Below, one piece after another: positions 8,776-19,927 of a DNA stretch of 64,000 nt. Each line of letters begins with the position of its first letter. The first letter of the stretch is position 1. The notes beneath the pieces are model-generated. The model was not told the DNA's origin. It was given only the letters and a program-made list of their open reading frames with translations, and did no database searches. The DNA lies in the NCBI RefSeq assembly GCF_002007115.1, contig NZ_MVAD01000002.1, positions 124,001-188,000 on the forward strand, in the 5' to 3' direction. The position numbers and the translations under genes were made by a program. The stretch comes from Massilia sp. KIM. GTDB taxonomy: Bacteria > Pseudomonadota > Gammaproteobacteria > Burkholderiales > Burkholderiaceae_D.

Positions 8776-9384
8776 ATGCGCGTCAAACAAGCCGTTCTCC
8801 ATCGATTTCCCGCCAGGGCTGCGCTCGCGGCAGGTCTCGTCTGCGTCCTGACCCTGTCGGGCTGCGCGAGCTGGCGCAACCAGACGCGTCCGGCGGCGCC
8901 GGTGAGCACGGACCCGGCGGCAACGGCCGCCGACGCGGAGAAATCCGCCGCCATCGCCAACGCCGGCGCGCAGACCACCCAGGTCACCAAGCTGCAGAAG
9001 TTCCTGTGGCTGTTCTCGCCCTACCGTCCGGACATCCAGCAGGGCAACTTCGTCTCCCAGGAGATGCTGAGCCAGCTGAAGGTCGGCCAGACCCGCGACC
9101 AGGTGCGCTTCCTGCTCGGTTCGCCGCTCCTGACCGACGCCTTCCACGCCGACCGCTGGGACTACCCGTTCTACCTGGCGCGCGGCAATGGCGAGCTGAC
9201 CACCAGCCGCGTCACCGTGTTCTTCAAGGACGACAAGGTCGAGCGCTTCGAAGGCGGCAACCTGCCGAGCGAGCGCGACTACATCGACCGCATCGCCGGT
9301 CCGGCCAAGGTGCCGAAGAAGAAAGCCGAATCGCGTCCGGTCGAGCCGGTCCGTCCGGGCGCGCCCGCGCCGGTGACGCCGTAA
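8776..9384 (+). CDS. bamE: Outer-membrane assembly lipoprotein BamE (SmpA/OmlA)
   Basis: BamE is a small lipoprotein of the BAM complex that folds beta-barrels into the outer membrane. The 202-aa product has a lipoprotein signal ([16 protein letters not shown], lipobox LSGC). The SmpA/OmlA domain runs from about 90 to 175: [36 protein letters not shown], then [13 protein letters not shown]. An Ala/Pro-rich spacer precedes the domain and a charged Pro-rich tail follows (about 180-202), making it longer than the roughly 110-aa E. coli protein. The ATG before RVKQAV gives the signal peptide; upstream in-frame codons overlap fur and are rejected. dapB follows 10 bases later, probably on the same transcript. 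Confidence 0.93.
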   Translation: MRVKQAVLHRFPARAALAAGLVCVLTLSGCASWRNQTRPAAPVSTDPAATAADAEKSAAIANAGAQTTQVTKLQKFLWLFSPYRPDIQQGNFVSQEMLSQLKVGQTRDQVRFLLGSPLLTDAFHADRWDYPFYLARGNGELTTSRVTVFFKDDKVERFEGGNLPSERDYIDRIAGPAKVPKKKAESRPVEPVRPGAPAPVTP

Positions 9385-9394
9385 GGAGCCCGGC

Positions 9395-10204
9395 ATGAGC
9401 ACATTGAAGATCGCCGTCGCCGGCGCCAATGGCCGCATGGGCCGCATGCTGATCGAGGCCATCCAGTCCGCGCCCGACTGCGAGCTGGTGGGCGCCCTGG
9501 GCGTGCCCGGCGCGCCGGAAATCGGCAACGACGCCGGCGCCTTCTCGGGCCAGCTGACCGGCGTGGTCATCCAGTCCGACCTCGACGCCGGGCTGGCCAG
9601 GGCCGACATCCTGATCGACTTCACCCGTCCGGAAGGCACCCTGAAGCACCTGGACTACTGCGCCGCCCACGGCAAGAAGATCGTGATCGGCACCACCGGC
9701 TTCGACGAGGCCGGCAAGGCCGCGATCCGCGCCGCCGCTGGAAAGACCGCGGTGGTGTTCGCCCCCAACATGAGCGTGGGCGTGAACGTCACCCTCAAGC
9801 TGCTGGAAATGGCGGCCAAGAGCTTCTCGGAAGGCTACGACATCGAGATCGTCGAGGCCCACCATCGCCACAAGGTCGACGCGCCTTCGGGCACGGCGCT
9901 GAAGATGGGCGAGGTGATCGCCGATGCGCTGGGACGCGACCTGAAGGAGTGCGCGGTGTACGGCCGCGAAGGCGTGACCGGTGAGCGCGACCCGTCGACC
10001 ATCGGCTTCGCCACCGTGCGCGGCGGCGACGTGGTGGGCGACCACACCGTGATGTTCCTGGGCACCGGCGAGCGCATCGAGATCAGCCACAAGTCGAGCA
10101 GCCGCGTGACCTACGCCCACGGCTCGCTGCGCGCGGCGCGCTTCCTGGCCGACAAGCCGGCCGGCCTGTTCGACATGCACGACGTGCTGGGCCTGAAGGG
10201 CTGA
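9395..10204 (+). CDS. dapB: 4-hydroxy-tetrahydrodipicolinate reductase DapB
   Basis: DapB reduces hydroxy-tetrahydrodipicolinate with NAD(P)H in lysine and diaminopimelate synthesis. The 269-aa protein has the dinucleotide loop [12 protein letters not shown] at residues 7-18, GTTGFDEAG around 104-112 and the substrate-binding signature [15 protein letters not shown] around 154-168 with its catalytic His and Lys. Length matches the family. A purine-rich AAGGAG precedes the ATG. bamE lies immediately upstream and a barstar-like gene begins one base after the stop, suggesting a bamE-dapB-barstar transcript. Confidence 0.96.
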   Translation: MSTLKIAVAGANGRMGRMLIEAIQSAPDCELVGALGVPGAPEIGNDAGAFSGQLTGVVIQSDLDAGLARADILIDFTRPEGTLKHLDYCAAHGKKIVIGTTGFDEAGKAAIRAAAGKTAVVFAPNMSVGVNVTLKLLEMAAKSFSEGYDIEIVEAHHRHKVDAPSGTALKMGEVIADALGRDLKECAVYGREGVTGERDPSTIGFATVRGGDVVGDHTVMFLGTGERIEISHKSSSRVTYAHGSLRAARFLADKPAGLFDMHDVLGLKG

Positions 10205-10205
10205 C

Positions 10206-10532
10206 ATGGCGAGCGTGGAACTGAACGGCGCCGCCATCGTCGACGAGGCGGCCTTTCACGCCGAAAGCCGGCGCGTCTTCGGTTTTCCCGAGACCTACGG
10301 CGACAGCATCGACGCCTGGGTGGACTGCATGAGCTACCTGCGCGACGAGGAAAACATGACGCGCTTTCGCCTCGGGGAGAACGAGGTGCTGGAGATCGTG
10401 GTCAAGGATGCCGGGAAGATGAAGGCGCAGGTTCCCGACCTGCTGGAAGAGCTCGCTTACTGCGTGGGCGGCATCAACGAGCGCTACGAGGATTATGGCG
10501 AGAAGCCGGCGCTCAAGCTGGTGCTGCGCTGA
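10206..10532 (+). CDS. Barstar-family protein (putative RNase inhibitor), no cognate RNase seen
   Basis: 108 aa. Barstar proteins bind and block barnase-type ribonucleases. The product has the family layout: an N-terminal strand (VELNGAAIVDEAAFHA), the helix-forming FGFPETYGDSIDAWVDCM, which matches the FP-x-YYG-x-NLDAL-x-D-CL pattern with acidic residues that would face the RNase active site, and a C-terminal strand (ALKLVLR). It starts one base after the dapB stop and is therefore translationally coupled or cotranscribed. No barnase-like gene is adjacent. It may be an orphan immunity gene, a partner of a ribonuclease elsewhere, or a domesticated regulator. Family call fairly sure, role unknown. 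Confidence 0.78.
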   Translation: MASVELNGAAIVDEAAFHAESRRVFGFPETYGDSIDAWVDCMSYLRDEENMTRFRLGENEVLEIVVKDAGKMKAQVPDLLEELAYCVGGINERYEDYGEKPALKLVLR

Positions 10533-10563
10533 TCGCGCGTTGCACTTGGCAGGGTACAAGGCA

Positions 10564-10664
10564 CAGCACCCGCACCAGTGCAAAGACCAGCGTCATTGCG
10601 CAAACAGCACAAGTGCGAGAACCAGCACCATTGCGCGAACAGCGCCAGTGCGAGAGCCAGCACC
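10564..10664. repeat. 35-bp tandem repeat, about 2.9 copies
   Basis: Two full 35-base units (10588-10622 and 10623-10657) beginning CAGC..CATTGCGC.AACAGC, with a partial unit before and seven bases of another after. They differ at a few positions. No ORF spans them convincingly. They open a 513-base gene-free stretch between the barstar gene and leuS that also holds mirrored repeat B and a 20-21-bp array. Confidence 0.8.
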
Positions 10665-10690
10665 TTAACCATCACCGCCAGCTTCAAAAC

Positions 10691-10797
10691 CGTCATCCCG
10701 GCGAAGGCCGGGATCCAAGTTCGTCGCGTCATGTTGGCCTACACATAAGCCGCGTACCAGCGCAGAAACTTGGATCCCGGCCTTCGCCGGGATGACG
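10691..10797. repeat. Mirrored hairpin repeat, copy B
   Basis: Same architecture as copy A, but the stems read ATCCCGGC/GCCGGGAT: the third base and its partner have both changed, preserving pairing in both arms. The spacer is long (45 bases), placing this copy in a long-spacer class with those at 48528 and 59544. Confidence 0.9.
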
Positions 10798-10803
10798 TTT
10801 TGG

Positions 10804-10905
10804 GGCAGCGGGACGACGTTTTGCGGCCCGGGACGACGCTGTGCGGCCGCGGGATGACGTTTTGAGGCTCTGGACGAGGTATTCAGGCCTCCGGACGCCG
10901 ATTCC
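10804..10905. repeat. Decaying 20-21-bp tandem array next to repeat copy B
   Basis: Five consecutive units of 20-21 bases, each starting GGC and containing a variant of GGGA(C/T)GACGTTTT, the outer tail of the adjacent mirrored repeat arm. Units 1-3 are close, units 4-5 diverged. It looks as if the arm terminus has been re-duplicated. The remaining 10906-11003 holds nothing recognisable. Confidence 0.65.
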
Positions 10906-10922
10906 GAAAGCGCCGGGAATGA

Positions 10923-13688
<2,766 letters not shown>

Positions 13689-13691
13689 GCC

Positions 13692-14198
13692 ATGCGCGCA
13701 TTCGGAAAACTGGTGTGCGCCGTGCTGGCGGCCGCGGTCCTCGCGGGCTGCGGCTTCCAGCTGCGCGGCTCGGGCGGCCAGTACAACATGCCCTTCCAGA
13801 GCATCTGGCTGTCCTTCCCCGAAGCCTCGCCGCTGGGCACTGAGCTCAAGCGCAACCTGCGCGCCGGCGACTCGGTGCGCGTGGAGAGCGACGCCTCGCA
13901 GGCGCAGGCGCTGTTCGACGTGCTGTCTGAATCGCGCGGCAAGACCATCCTCTCGCTGAACAGCCTGGGCCGGGTGCGCGAGTACACGCTCAGCTACACC
14001 CTGGTGTTCCGCGTGCGCGACGCCAACAACCGCGAGCTGCTGGCGCCGACCGAGATCACCCTGCGCCGCAACATCGCCTTCGACGAATCGCAGGTGCTGG
14101 CCAAGGAATCGGAAGAGCAGCTTCTCTACCGCGACATGCAGACCGACCTGGTGCAGCAGATCCTGCGCCGCCTGGTCGCGATCAAGCCGGCCGCCTGA
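13692..14198 (+). CDS. lptE: LPS-assembly lipoprotein LptE
   Basis: LptE (RlpB) is the outer-membrane lipoprotein that plugs the LptD barrel and binds LPS. The 168-aa product has a lipoprotein signal with lipobox LAGC followed by GFQLRG, the near-universal start of mature LptE. The rest is the small alpha/beta fold (IWLSFPEASPLGTELKRNL, YTLSYTLVFRVRDANN, TLRRNIAFDESQVLAKE). Order leuS-lptE-holA is conserved in proteobacteria. Its partner lptD lies at the left edge of this window. Confidence 0.95.
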   Translation: MRAFGKLVCAVLAAAVLAGCGFQLRGSGGQYNMPFQSIWLSFPEASPLGTELKRNLRAGDSVRVESDASQAQALFDVLSESRGKTILSLNSLGRVREYTLSYTLVFRVRDANNRELLAPTEITLRRNIAFDESQVLAKESEEQLLYRDMQTDLVQQILRRLVAIKPAA

Positions 14199-14211
14199 GG
14201 TGGGCTAGACG

Positions 14212-15225
14212 ATGCAGTTGCGGCTCGAAGCGCTCGACGGACAGCTGGCCAAGGGCCTGGCGCCCCTGTACGTGATCACCAGCGACGAGCACCTGCTCGC
14301 GCTGGAAGCGGCCGACCGTATCCGCAAGGCCGCGCGCGCCCAGGGTTATACCGAGCGCGACGTCCTCACGGTCGAGCGCAGCTTCAAGTGGGGCGAACTG
14401 CTGGCCGCCAACCAGGCGCTCTCGCTGTTCGGCGACAAGAAGCTGATCGAGCTGCGCATCCCGGGCGGCAAGCCGGGCAAGGACGGCAGCGCCGCCCTGC
14501 AGAGCTATGCCAAGGACCTCAGCCCGGACAATCTCACCCTGATCACATTGCCCAAGCTGGACTGGCAGACCGCCAAGTCCTCGTGGGTGACGGCGCTGCA
14601 GCAGGCCGCGGTCTACATCGAGATCCCGAACGTGGAACGCGCCCAGCTGCCGGGCTGGATCGGCATGCGCCTGTCGAACCAGGGGCAGAGCGCCGAGCGC
14701 CAGAGCCTTGACTTCATCGCCGACCGGGTCGAGGGCAACCTGCTGGCGGCGCACCAGGAGATCCAGAAGCTGGGCCTCTTGTACGAGCCGGGCAAGCTGA
14801 GTTTCGAGCAGGTCCAGGACGCGGTGCTGAACGTGGCGCGCTACGACGTGTTCAAGCTGTCCGAGGCGATGCTGACGGGCGACCCGGCGCGCCTGGCGCG
14901 TATGCTGGAAGGCCTGAAGGGGGAGGGCGAGGCCCTGCCGCTGGTGCTGTGGGCGGTCAGTGAAGAAATCCGCACGCTGCTAAAATTGAAGACCGGGATG
15001 AGCCAGGGGCGGCCGCTGGGCGCGCTGCTCAAGGAACACCGGATCTGGGGACCGCGCGAGCGGATGATGGAACCGGCGCTGCGCCGCGTCTCCCTCGGGA
15101 CGCTGGAGCTGGCGCTGCAGGAGGCGGCGCAGGTGGACCGGATGGTCAAGGGCCTGCGCGCGAAGCAGTTCGCGGGCGACGCCTGGGACGCCATGCTGCA
15201 ACTGGCCCTGAAGGTGGCGCGGTAA
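14212..15225 (+). CDS. holA: DNA polymerase III delta subunit HolA
   Basis: Delta is the clamp-loader subunit that opens the beta sliding clamp. The 337-aa protein matches the family in length and in the N-terminal [39 protein letters not shown], the central [28 protein letters not shown] segment and the C-terminal helical collar ([12 protein letters not shown]). Like most delta subunits it lacks a functional P-loop. It begins 13 bases after lptE and is translationally close, consistent with a leuS-lptE-holA operon that may continue into proA after 49 bases. Confidence 0.94.
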   Translation: MQLRLEALDGQLAKGLAPLYVITSDEHLLALEAADRIRKAARAQGYTERDVLTVERSFKWGELLAANQALSLFGDKKLIELRIPGGKPGKDGSAALQSYAKDLSPDNLTLITLPKLDWQTAKSSWVTALQQAAVYIEIPNVERAQLPGWIGMRLSNQGQSAERQSLDFIADRVEGNLLAAHQEIQKLGLLYEPGKLSFEQVQDAVLNVARYDVFKLSEAMLTGDPARLARMLEGLKGEGEALPLVLWAVSEEIRTLLKLKTGMSQGRPLGALLKEHRIWGPRERMMEPALRRVSLGTLELALQEAAQVDRMVKGLRAKQFAGDAWDAMLQLALKVAR

Positions 15226-15274
15226 GCTTCCCGCCCCGTCGCCCGGCGCCGGCGCCCGCCGCACACACAACGCA

Positions 15275-16552
15275 ATGGACGACATGATGGACATCACCGC
15301 ACACATGCACTCCCTCGGCCGCCGCGCCCGCGCGGCTTCGCGCGCGATGGCGCGCGCCGACGGCGCCACCCGCAACCGCGCGCTGCTCCTGATCGCCGAG
15401 GCGATCGAGCGCGAAGCCGACACCCTGCGCCGCGCCAACGCCGCCGACATGGACGCGGCGCGCGCCGCCGGCCTCGCCCCGGCCCTGCTGGACCGCCTGG
15501 CCCTGTCCGAGGCGGCCATCGCCACCATGGTGACCGGCCTGCGCCAGATCGCCGAACTGCCGGACCCGATCGGCGAGATCTCGAACATGAAGGTGCGCCC
15601 GACCGGCATCCAGGTCGGCCAGATGCGCGTGCCGCTGGGCGTGATCGGCATCATCTACGAAGCGCGTCCGAACGTGACGGTGGACGCGGCCGGCCTGTGC
15701 ATCAAGAGCGGCAACGCCGCCATCCTGCGCGGCGGTTCCGAAGCCATCCACTGCAACCGTGCGCTGGCCACCCTCGTGGCCGAGGGCCTGGAGAAGGCCG
15801 GCCTGCCGCTGGACGCGGTGCAGGTGGTCGACACCACCGACCGCGCCGCCGTGGGCGCCCTGATCACCATGCCGCAGTACGTGGACGTGATCGTCCCGCG
15901 CGGCGGCAAGGGCTTGATCGCGCGCCTGATGGAAGAGTCGACGGTGCCGATGATCAAGCACCTGGACGGCATCTGCCACGTCTACATCGACGCCAGGGCC
16001 GACCTGGAGAAAGCGGTGCCGGTGGCCTTCAACGCCAAGTGCCACCGCTACGGCACCTGCAACACCATGGAGACCCTGCTGGTGGCGCGCGAGATCGCGC
16101 CGGCCGTGCTGCCGCGCCTGGCGCAGCTCTACCAGGCCAAGGACGTGGAGCTGCGCGCCGATCCGGAAGCGCTGGCGATCCTGGCCGGCTATCCGCAGCT
16201 GACGCCGGCGCGTGATGAAGACTGGAGCACCGAATACCTGGCGCCGATCCTGGCGGTGAAGGTGGTGGCGGGGCTCGACGAGGCCATCGATCACATCAAC
16301 ACCTATTCGTCCAAGCACACCGACGCCATCGTCACCGAGGACTTCAGCGGCGCCATGCGCTTCCTGCGCGAGGTCGATTCGGCCTCGGTGATGGTGAATG
16401 CCTCGACCCGTTTCGCCGATGGTTTCGAGTATGGACTGGGCGCGGAGATCGGCATCTCGAACGACAAGCTGCACGCGCGCGGCCCGGTCGGGCTGGAGGG
16501 GCTCACCTCGCTCAAGTACGTCGTGTTCGGTCACGGCGAAGTACGTCAATAA
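15275..16552 (+). CDS. proA: Gamma-glutamyl phosphate reductase ProA
   Basis: ProA reduces gamma-glutamyl phosphate to glutamate semialdehyde with NADPH in proline synthesis. The 425-aa protein has the aldehyde-dehydrogenase fold with family signatures [17 protein letters not shown], the catalytic-cysteine segment [17 protein letters not shown] and the C-terminal [22 protein letters not shown]. Several in-frame ATGs lie at the start (15275, 15284, 15287); the first is used. The partner gene proB is not in the window. Separated from hemJ by only 17 bases. Confidence 0.96.
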   Translation: MDDMMDITAHMHSLGRRARAASRAMARADGATRNRALLLIAEAIEREADTLRRANAADMDAARAAGLAPALLDRLALSEAAIATMVTGLRQIAELPDPIGEISNMKVRPTGIQVGQMRVPLGVIGIIYEARPNVTVDAAGLCIKSGNAAILRGGSEAIHCNRALATLVAEGLEKAGLPLDAVQVVDTTDRAAVGALITMPQYVDVIVPRGGKGLIARLMEESTVPMIKHLDGICHVYIDARADLEKAVPVAFNAKCHRYGTCNTMETLLVAREIAPAVLPRLAQLYQAKDVELRADPEALAILAGYPQLTPARDEDWSTEYLAPILAVKVVAGLDEAIDHINTYSSKHTDAIVTEDFSGAMRFLREVDSASVMVNASTRFADGFEYGLGAEIGISNDKLHARGPVGLEGLTSLKYVVFGHGEVRQ

Positions 16553-16569
16553 TCCACCACAAGGCACGC

Positions 16570-16983
16570 ATGTATCTCTGGATCAAGGCACTGCACATCG
16601 TTTTCATCGCTTCGTGGTTCGCGGGGCTGTTCTACCTGCCGCGTATCTTCGTCAACCTGGCCCAGGAAACCAATCCGGCCGCTACCGAGCGCCTGCTTGG
16701 GATGGCGCAACGGCTCTACCGTTTCAGCAGCATCCTGATGCTGGTGGCCCTGGCGCTGGGGGTCTGGCTGATGCTGGGCTACGGGATCAAGGGCGGCTGG
16801 CTGCACGCCAAACTGGCGCTGGTGGTGGTGACGATCGGCTACCATCACATGTGCAAGGCCATGCTGCGCCGCTTCGAGCGCGGGGAGAACCGGCGCAGCC
16901 ATACCTGGTATCGCTATTTCAATGAGGTGCCGGTGCTGCTGCTGCTGGCGATCGTGATTCTGGCGACGGTGAAGCCGTTCTGA
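16570..16983 (+). CDS. hemJ: Protoporphyrinogen IX oxidase HemJ-type membrane protein
   Basis: HemJ oxidises protoporphyrinogen IX to protoporphyrin IX in bacteria lacking HemG/HemY. The 137-aa product has four hydrophobic helices and the family pattern: His9 in the first helix (LWIKALHIVFIASWFAGLFYLPR), LHAKLALV in the third, and an RS.TWYRYFNEVPVLLLL-like C-terminus. Length is typical. The next haem enzyme, ferrochelatase HemH, also lies in this window. The gene follows proA closely and is followed by a long repeat-filled intergenic region. Confidence 0.88.
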   Translation: MYLWIKALHIVFIASWFAGLFYLPRIFVNLAQETNPAATERLLGMAQRLYRFSSILMLVALALGVWLMLGYGIKGGWLHAKLALVVVTIGYHHMCKAMLRRFERGENRRSHTWYRYFNEVPVLLLLAIVILATVKPF

Positions 16984-17057
16984 GGAGTGGTGCGGCGTCG
17001 GGTGACTGTGTTGCGTGCCTGTCGGCGCAGCCTCTCTCCGGCCCGCGGCCCAAAGAC

Positions 17058-17141
17058 CGTCATTCCGGCGAAGGCCGGAATCCAAGTTTCGCCGCGCAGA
17101 CGTGCATACACACTTGGATTCCGGCCTTCGCCGGAATGACG
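17058..17141. repeat. Mirrored hairpin repeat, copy C
   Basis: Same 31-base arms as copy A, ATTCCGGC/GCCGGAAT stems, with a short spacer of about 21 bases. It lies about 75 bases after the hemJ stop, again beside a gene 3' end. Confidence 0.9.
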
Positions 17142-17164
17142 TTTTTGGGCTAACGGCCCTGGGT

Positions 17165-17308
17165 TTGGTGTTCTGGTTTTCTGGCTTTCCGGTTCTCTTG
17201 TTTTTTGTTTTCCGGTTTTTTGTTTTCCGGTTTTTGTTTTTTGGTTTTGGTTTTGTTTTTCGTGGCCGTTCAAGCAAACTTGGGCTCCCGCCTTCGCGGG
17301 AGCGACGG
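17165..17308. repeat. T/G-rich low-complexity tract and a diverged single repeat arm
   Basis: About 100 bases made almost only of T and G with scattered CC (units such as TTTTCCGG and TTTTGG), strikingly unlike the GC-rich surroundings. Directly after it, at 17277-17308, comes one arm of the mirrored repeat family in diverged form (stem GCTCCCGC/GCGGGAGC with CTTC loop), still perfectly paired. With copy C this fills the 443-base gap between hemJ and the next gene; 17309-17426 holds nothing recognised. Confidence 0.75.
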
Positions 17309-17426
17309 TTCCTGCATTCGCGAAAGCGACGGTTTGCGCCAACGGCTGCTGTATTTATCGTCATCCACCCGAGTGGCTGGCGCGTTATCTCAACAAGTTT
17401 CATCAACGGACAAAGGGTACCCCTGA

Positions 17427-18626
17427 ATGGCCTCCTACTTTTGCCCATGCCCGCGCGGCATGGAAGCGGCGCTTGCCGAAGAACTCGCTGAAATCGCCCA
17501 AGACAGCGGCACCCTCAAGGTGCACAACCAGGTCCCCGGCGGCGTGCACTGCTCCGGCTCCCTGGTCGACGCCTACCGCATCAACCTGCACTCGCGCATC
17601 GCCTCGCGCGTCCTGATGCGCATGGGCCAGCGCAGCTACAACAACGAGAACGACATCTACGACCTGGTCCTCGAGCAGCCCTGGGAAGACTGGTTCGGCA
17701 CCGAGCACACCATCCGGGTCGACGTCACCGCGGTCAAGTCGCCGCTCAAGAGCCTGGAATTCACCACGCTCAAGATCAAGGACGCCGTCTGCGACCGCTT
17801 CCGCGACAAGTTCAACCGCCGCCCTTCGGTCAATACCCGCGAGCCCGACATGCGCATCGTCGGCTTCCTCGACCAGCGCAACTTCATCGTCTACCTCGAC
17901 ACCTCGGGCGAAGCCCTGTTCAAGCGCGGCTGGCGCGAAGAGACCGGCGACGCGCCCCTGCGCGAGAACCTGGCCGCCGGCATGCTGCGCGTGGCCGGCT
18001 GGAAGCCGGGCGTCCCCCTGTTCGACCCGATGTGCGGCTCCGGCACCATCCTGATCGAGGCGGCCCAGATGGTGCAGGGCATCCCGCCCGGCGCGCGCCG
18101 GCGCTTCGCCTTCGAGAAGTTCCGCGGCTTCGAGCGCCAGGCCTGGCAGGACATGAAGGCCGCCATCAAGCCCAACCCGCTGCCGGACCAGCCGAGCATC
18201 TTCGGCTCCGACATCTCGGGCGACATGGTGGCCATGACCCGCCACAACCTGAAGGTGGCCGGCATCCTGTTCGAGGTGCCGCTCAAGCAGATCGAGGCCC
18301 AGCACGTCTCGCCGCCGACCGAGCAGCCCGGCATCCTGCTGACCAACCCGCCCTACGGCGAACGGATCGGCGTGCGCGGCGACTCCACCGTGCCCCAGGA
18401 CGAGATGGCCGCCGGTTTCTACTCGGCCCTGGGCACCACCCTCAAGCAGCGCTTCGCCGGCTGGACCGTCTTCCTGTTCACGGCCGACCTGAGCCTGCCC
18501 AAGCTGCTGCGCCTGAAGGAAGCGCGCAAGACCCCGTTCTTCAACGGCGCGCTCGAATGCCGCCTGTTCCGCTTCGACATGGTGGCGGGCTTCAACCGCC
18601 GCGAGGAAGCAAAGCCCAAGGCCTGA
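17427..18626 (+). CDS. THUMP-domain class I SAM methyltransferase, RlmL-type (23S rRNA m2G)
   Basis: A 399-aa RNA methyltransferase. The N-terminal ferredoxin-like/THUMP part runs to about residue 155 (FCPCPRGMEAALAEELAEI ... VNTREPDMRIVGFL). The Rossmann methyltransferase domain follows, with SAM motif FDPMCGSGTILIEAA near 200 and the amino-methyltransferase signature TNPPYGERIG near 310 that holds the target guanine. It matches the N-terminal methyltransferase half of E. coli RlmKL (m2G2445), without the RlmK half; such stand-alone forms are usual in betaproteobacteria. The exact site is inferred. The next gene starts one base after its stop. Confidence 0.87.
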   Translation: MASYFCPCPRGMEAALAEELAEIAQDSGTLKVHNQVPGGVHCSGSLVDAYRINLHSRIASRVLMRMGQRSYNNENDIYDLVLEQPWEDWFGTEHTIRVDVTAVKSPLKSLEFTTLKIKDAVCDRFRDKFNRRPSVNTREPDMRIVGFLDQRNFIVYLDTSGEALFKRGWREETGDAPLRENLAAGMLRVAGWKPGVPLFDPMCGSGTILIEAAQMVQGIPPGARRRFAFEKFRGFERQAWQDMKAAIKPNPLPDQPSIFGSDISGDMVAMTRHNLKVAGILFEVPLKQIEAQHVSPPTEQPGILLTNPPYGERIGVRGDSTVPQDEMAAGFYSALGTTLKQRFAGWTVFLFTADLSLPKLLRLKEARKTPFFNGALECRLFRFDMVAGFNRREEAKPKA

Positions 18627-18627
18627 C

Positions 18628-19920
18628 ATGCTCCCCACCGATCCCCCCGATCTGCCCAAGGACCCGGTCACGCCGGTACCGCTACCACCGCCAGTCAAGA
18701 TCGCGATGCTCTCGGCCGGCGGCCTGGCGACCCTGCTGGCGGCGCTGTCGATGCTGGGGCCGTTCTCGATCGACGCCTACCTGCCGGCCTTCCCGCAGAT
18801 CCGCGCCGATTTGCAGGCCACCAGCATCGAGGTCCAGCAGACCCTGACCGCCTACATGCTGGCCTTCGCCGGCATGGTGCTGTGGCATGGCGCGCTGTCG
18901 GACGCGTTCGGGCGCCGCAACGTGATCCTGGTGGCGCTGGGGGTGTTCGGGATCGGCACCTTCGGCTGCGCCGCCGCGTCCTCGGTGCACTACCTGTGGG
19001 TGTTCCGCATCATGCAGGGGGTATCGGCCGGGGCCGGGGTGGTGGTGGGCCGGGCCATCATCCGCGACCTGTATTCCGACACCGCCGCCGCGCGCCTGCT
19101 GTCGATGGTGACCATGATCTTCTCGATCGCGCCCGCCATCGCCCCGGTGCTGGGCGGCTGGATCGTCACTTTCTTCGACTGGCGCGCGATCTTCCTGGCG
19201 CTGTGCGCCTATACGCTGCTGCTGGGCTGGTTCTCGTGGAAGCACCTGCCCGAGACCATCCCCAAGGAAAAGCGCCAGCCCTTCAACCCGCGCTTCCTGG
19301 CCGAGAGCTACGGGGCGATCTTCTCGTCCTTCCTGTTCCACATGAAGGCGGGGGTGACGGCGCTGAACTTCGCCGGCCTGTTCCTCTACATCGCCGCCGC
19401 GCCCGTGATGCTGCCCGAAAGCCTGGGCCTGGGTCCCTCGCAGTTCGCCTGGCTGTTCGTGCCGACCGTGAGCGGGATCTTCCTTGGCGCGCTGGCGGCC
19501 AACCGCCTGGCCGGCAAGATGGACTTCGCGCGCCAGATCCGCATGGGCTTCTTCTTCATGCTGGGCGCGGTGGTGTTCAACGTGAGCTTCCACCTGTTCC
19601 TGCCGCCTTCGCTGCCGTGGTCGGTGGCGCCGATGTTCTTCTTCACCTTCGGCAGCTCGATCATCGCGCCGGGCGCCACCCTGCTGGCGCTGGACCTGTT
19701 CCCGCACATCCGCGGCACCGTGGCCTCCTGCCAGTCCTTCGTGTCGACCCTGCTGGGCGCGATCGTGGCGGGCGTGGTCGCGCCGCTGCTCTCGCATTCG
19801 GTGCTGGCGCTGGCCCTGGGCCAGGCCGGGTTCGCGCTGCTGTCGCTGGCGTTCTGGGTGACCGCGCGGCGCTACCGCCGGCGGATGCTGAGGATGGGAA
19901 GGGACGCGGCGGGCCGCTGA
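18628..19920 (+). CDS. Bcr/CflA-family multidrug efflux MFS transporter
   Basis: A 430-aa inner-membrane drug:proton antiporter with 12 predicted helices. The signature of the Bcr/CflA branch is present: GPFSIDAYLPAFPQI in helix 1, then DAFGRRNVIL between helices 2 and 3 (the MFS motif A region) and FRIMQGVSAGAGVVVGRAIIRD in helix 4. A cytoplasmic Pro-rich N-terminus of about 25 residues precedes helix 1. It is probably cotranscribed with the methyltransferase. Substrate unknown; family members export bicyclomycin, chloramphenicol or sulfonamides. It converges on the PEP-CTERM gene with 7 bases between stops. Confidence 0.9.
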   Translation: MLPTDPPDLPKDPVTPVPLPPPVKIAMLSAGGLATLLAALSMLGPFSIDAYLPAFPQIRADLQATSIEVQQTLTAYMLAFAGMVLWHGALSDAFGRRNVILVALGVFGIGTFGCAAASSVHYLWVFRIMQGVSAGAGVVVGRAIIRDLYSDTAAARLLSMVTMIFSIAPAIAPVLGGWIVTFFDWRAIFLALCAYTLLLGWFSWKHLPETIPKEKRQPFNPRFLAESYGAIFSSFLFHMKAGVTALNFAGLFLYIAAAPVMLPESLGLGPSQFAWLFVPTVSGIFLGALAANRLAGKMDFARQIRMGFFFMLGAVVFNVSFHLFLPPSLPWSVAPMFFFTFGSSIIAPGATLLALDLFPHIRGTVASCQSFVSTLLGAIVAGVVAPLLSHSVLALALGQAGFALLSLAFWVTARRYRRRMLRMGRDAAGR

Positions 19921-19927
19921 GCAGGAT

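Noticed and set aside
10206..10532. Toxin-antitoxin pair with the barstar-like gene
   Set aside because: The flanking genes are dapB and, after a repeat region, leuS; no RNase toxin gene is adjacent.
10564..10905. Possible CRISPR array
   Set aside because: Units are contiguous or decay in tandem with no constant repeat and unique-spacer alternation, and no cas genes occur in the window.
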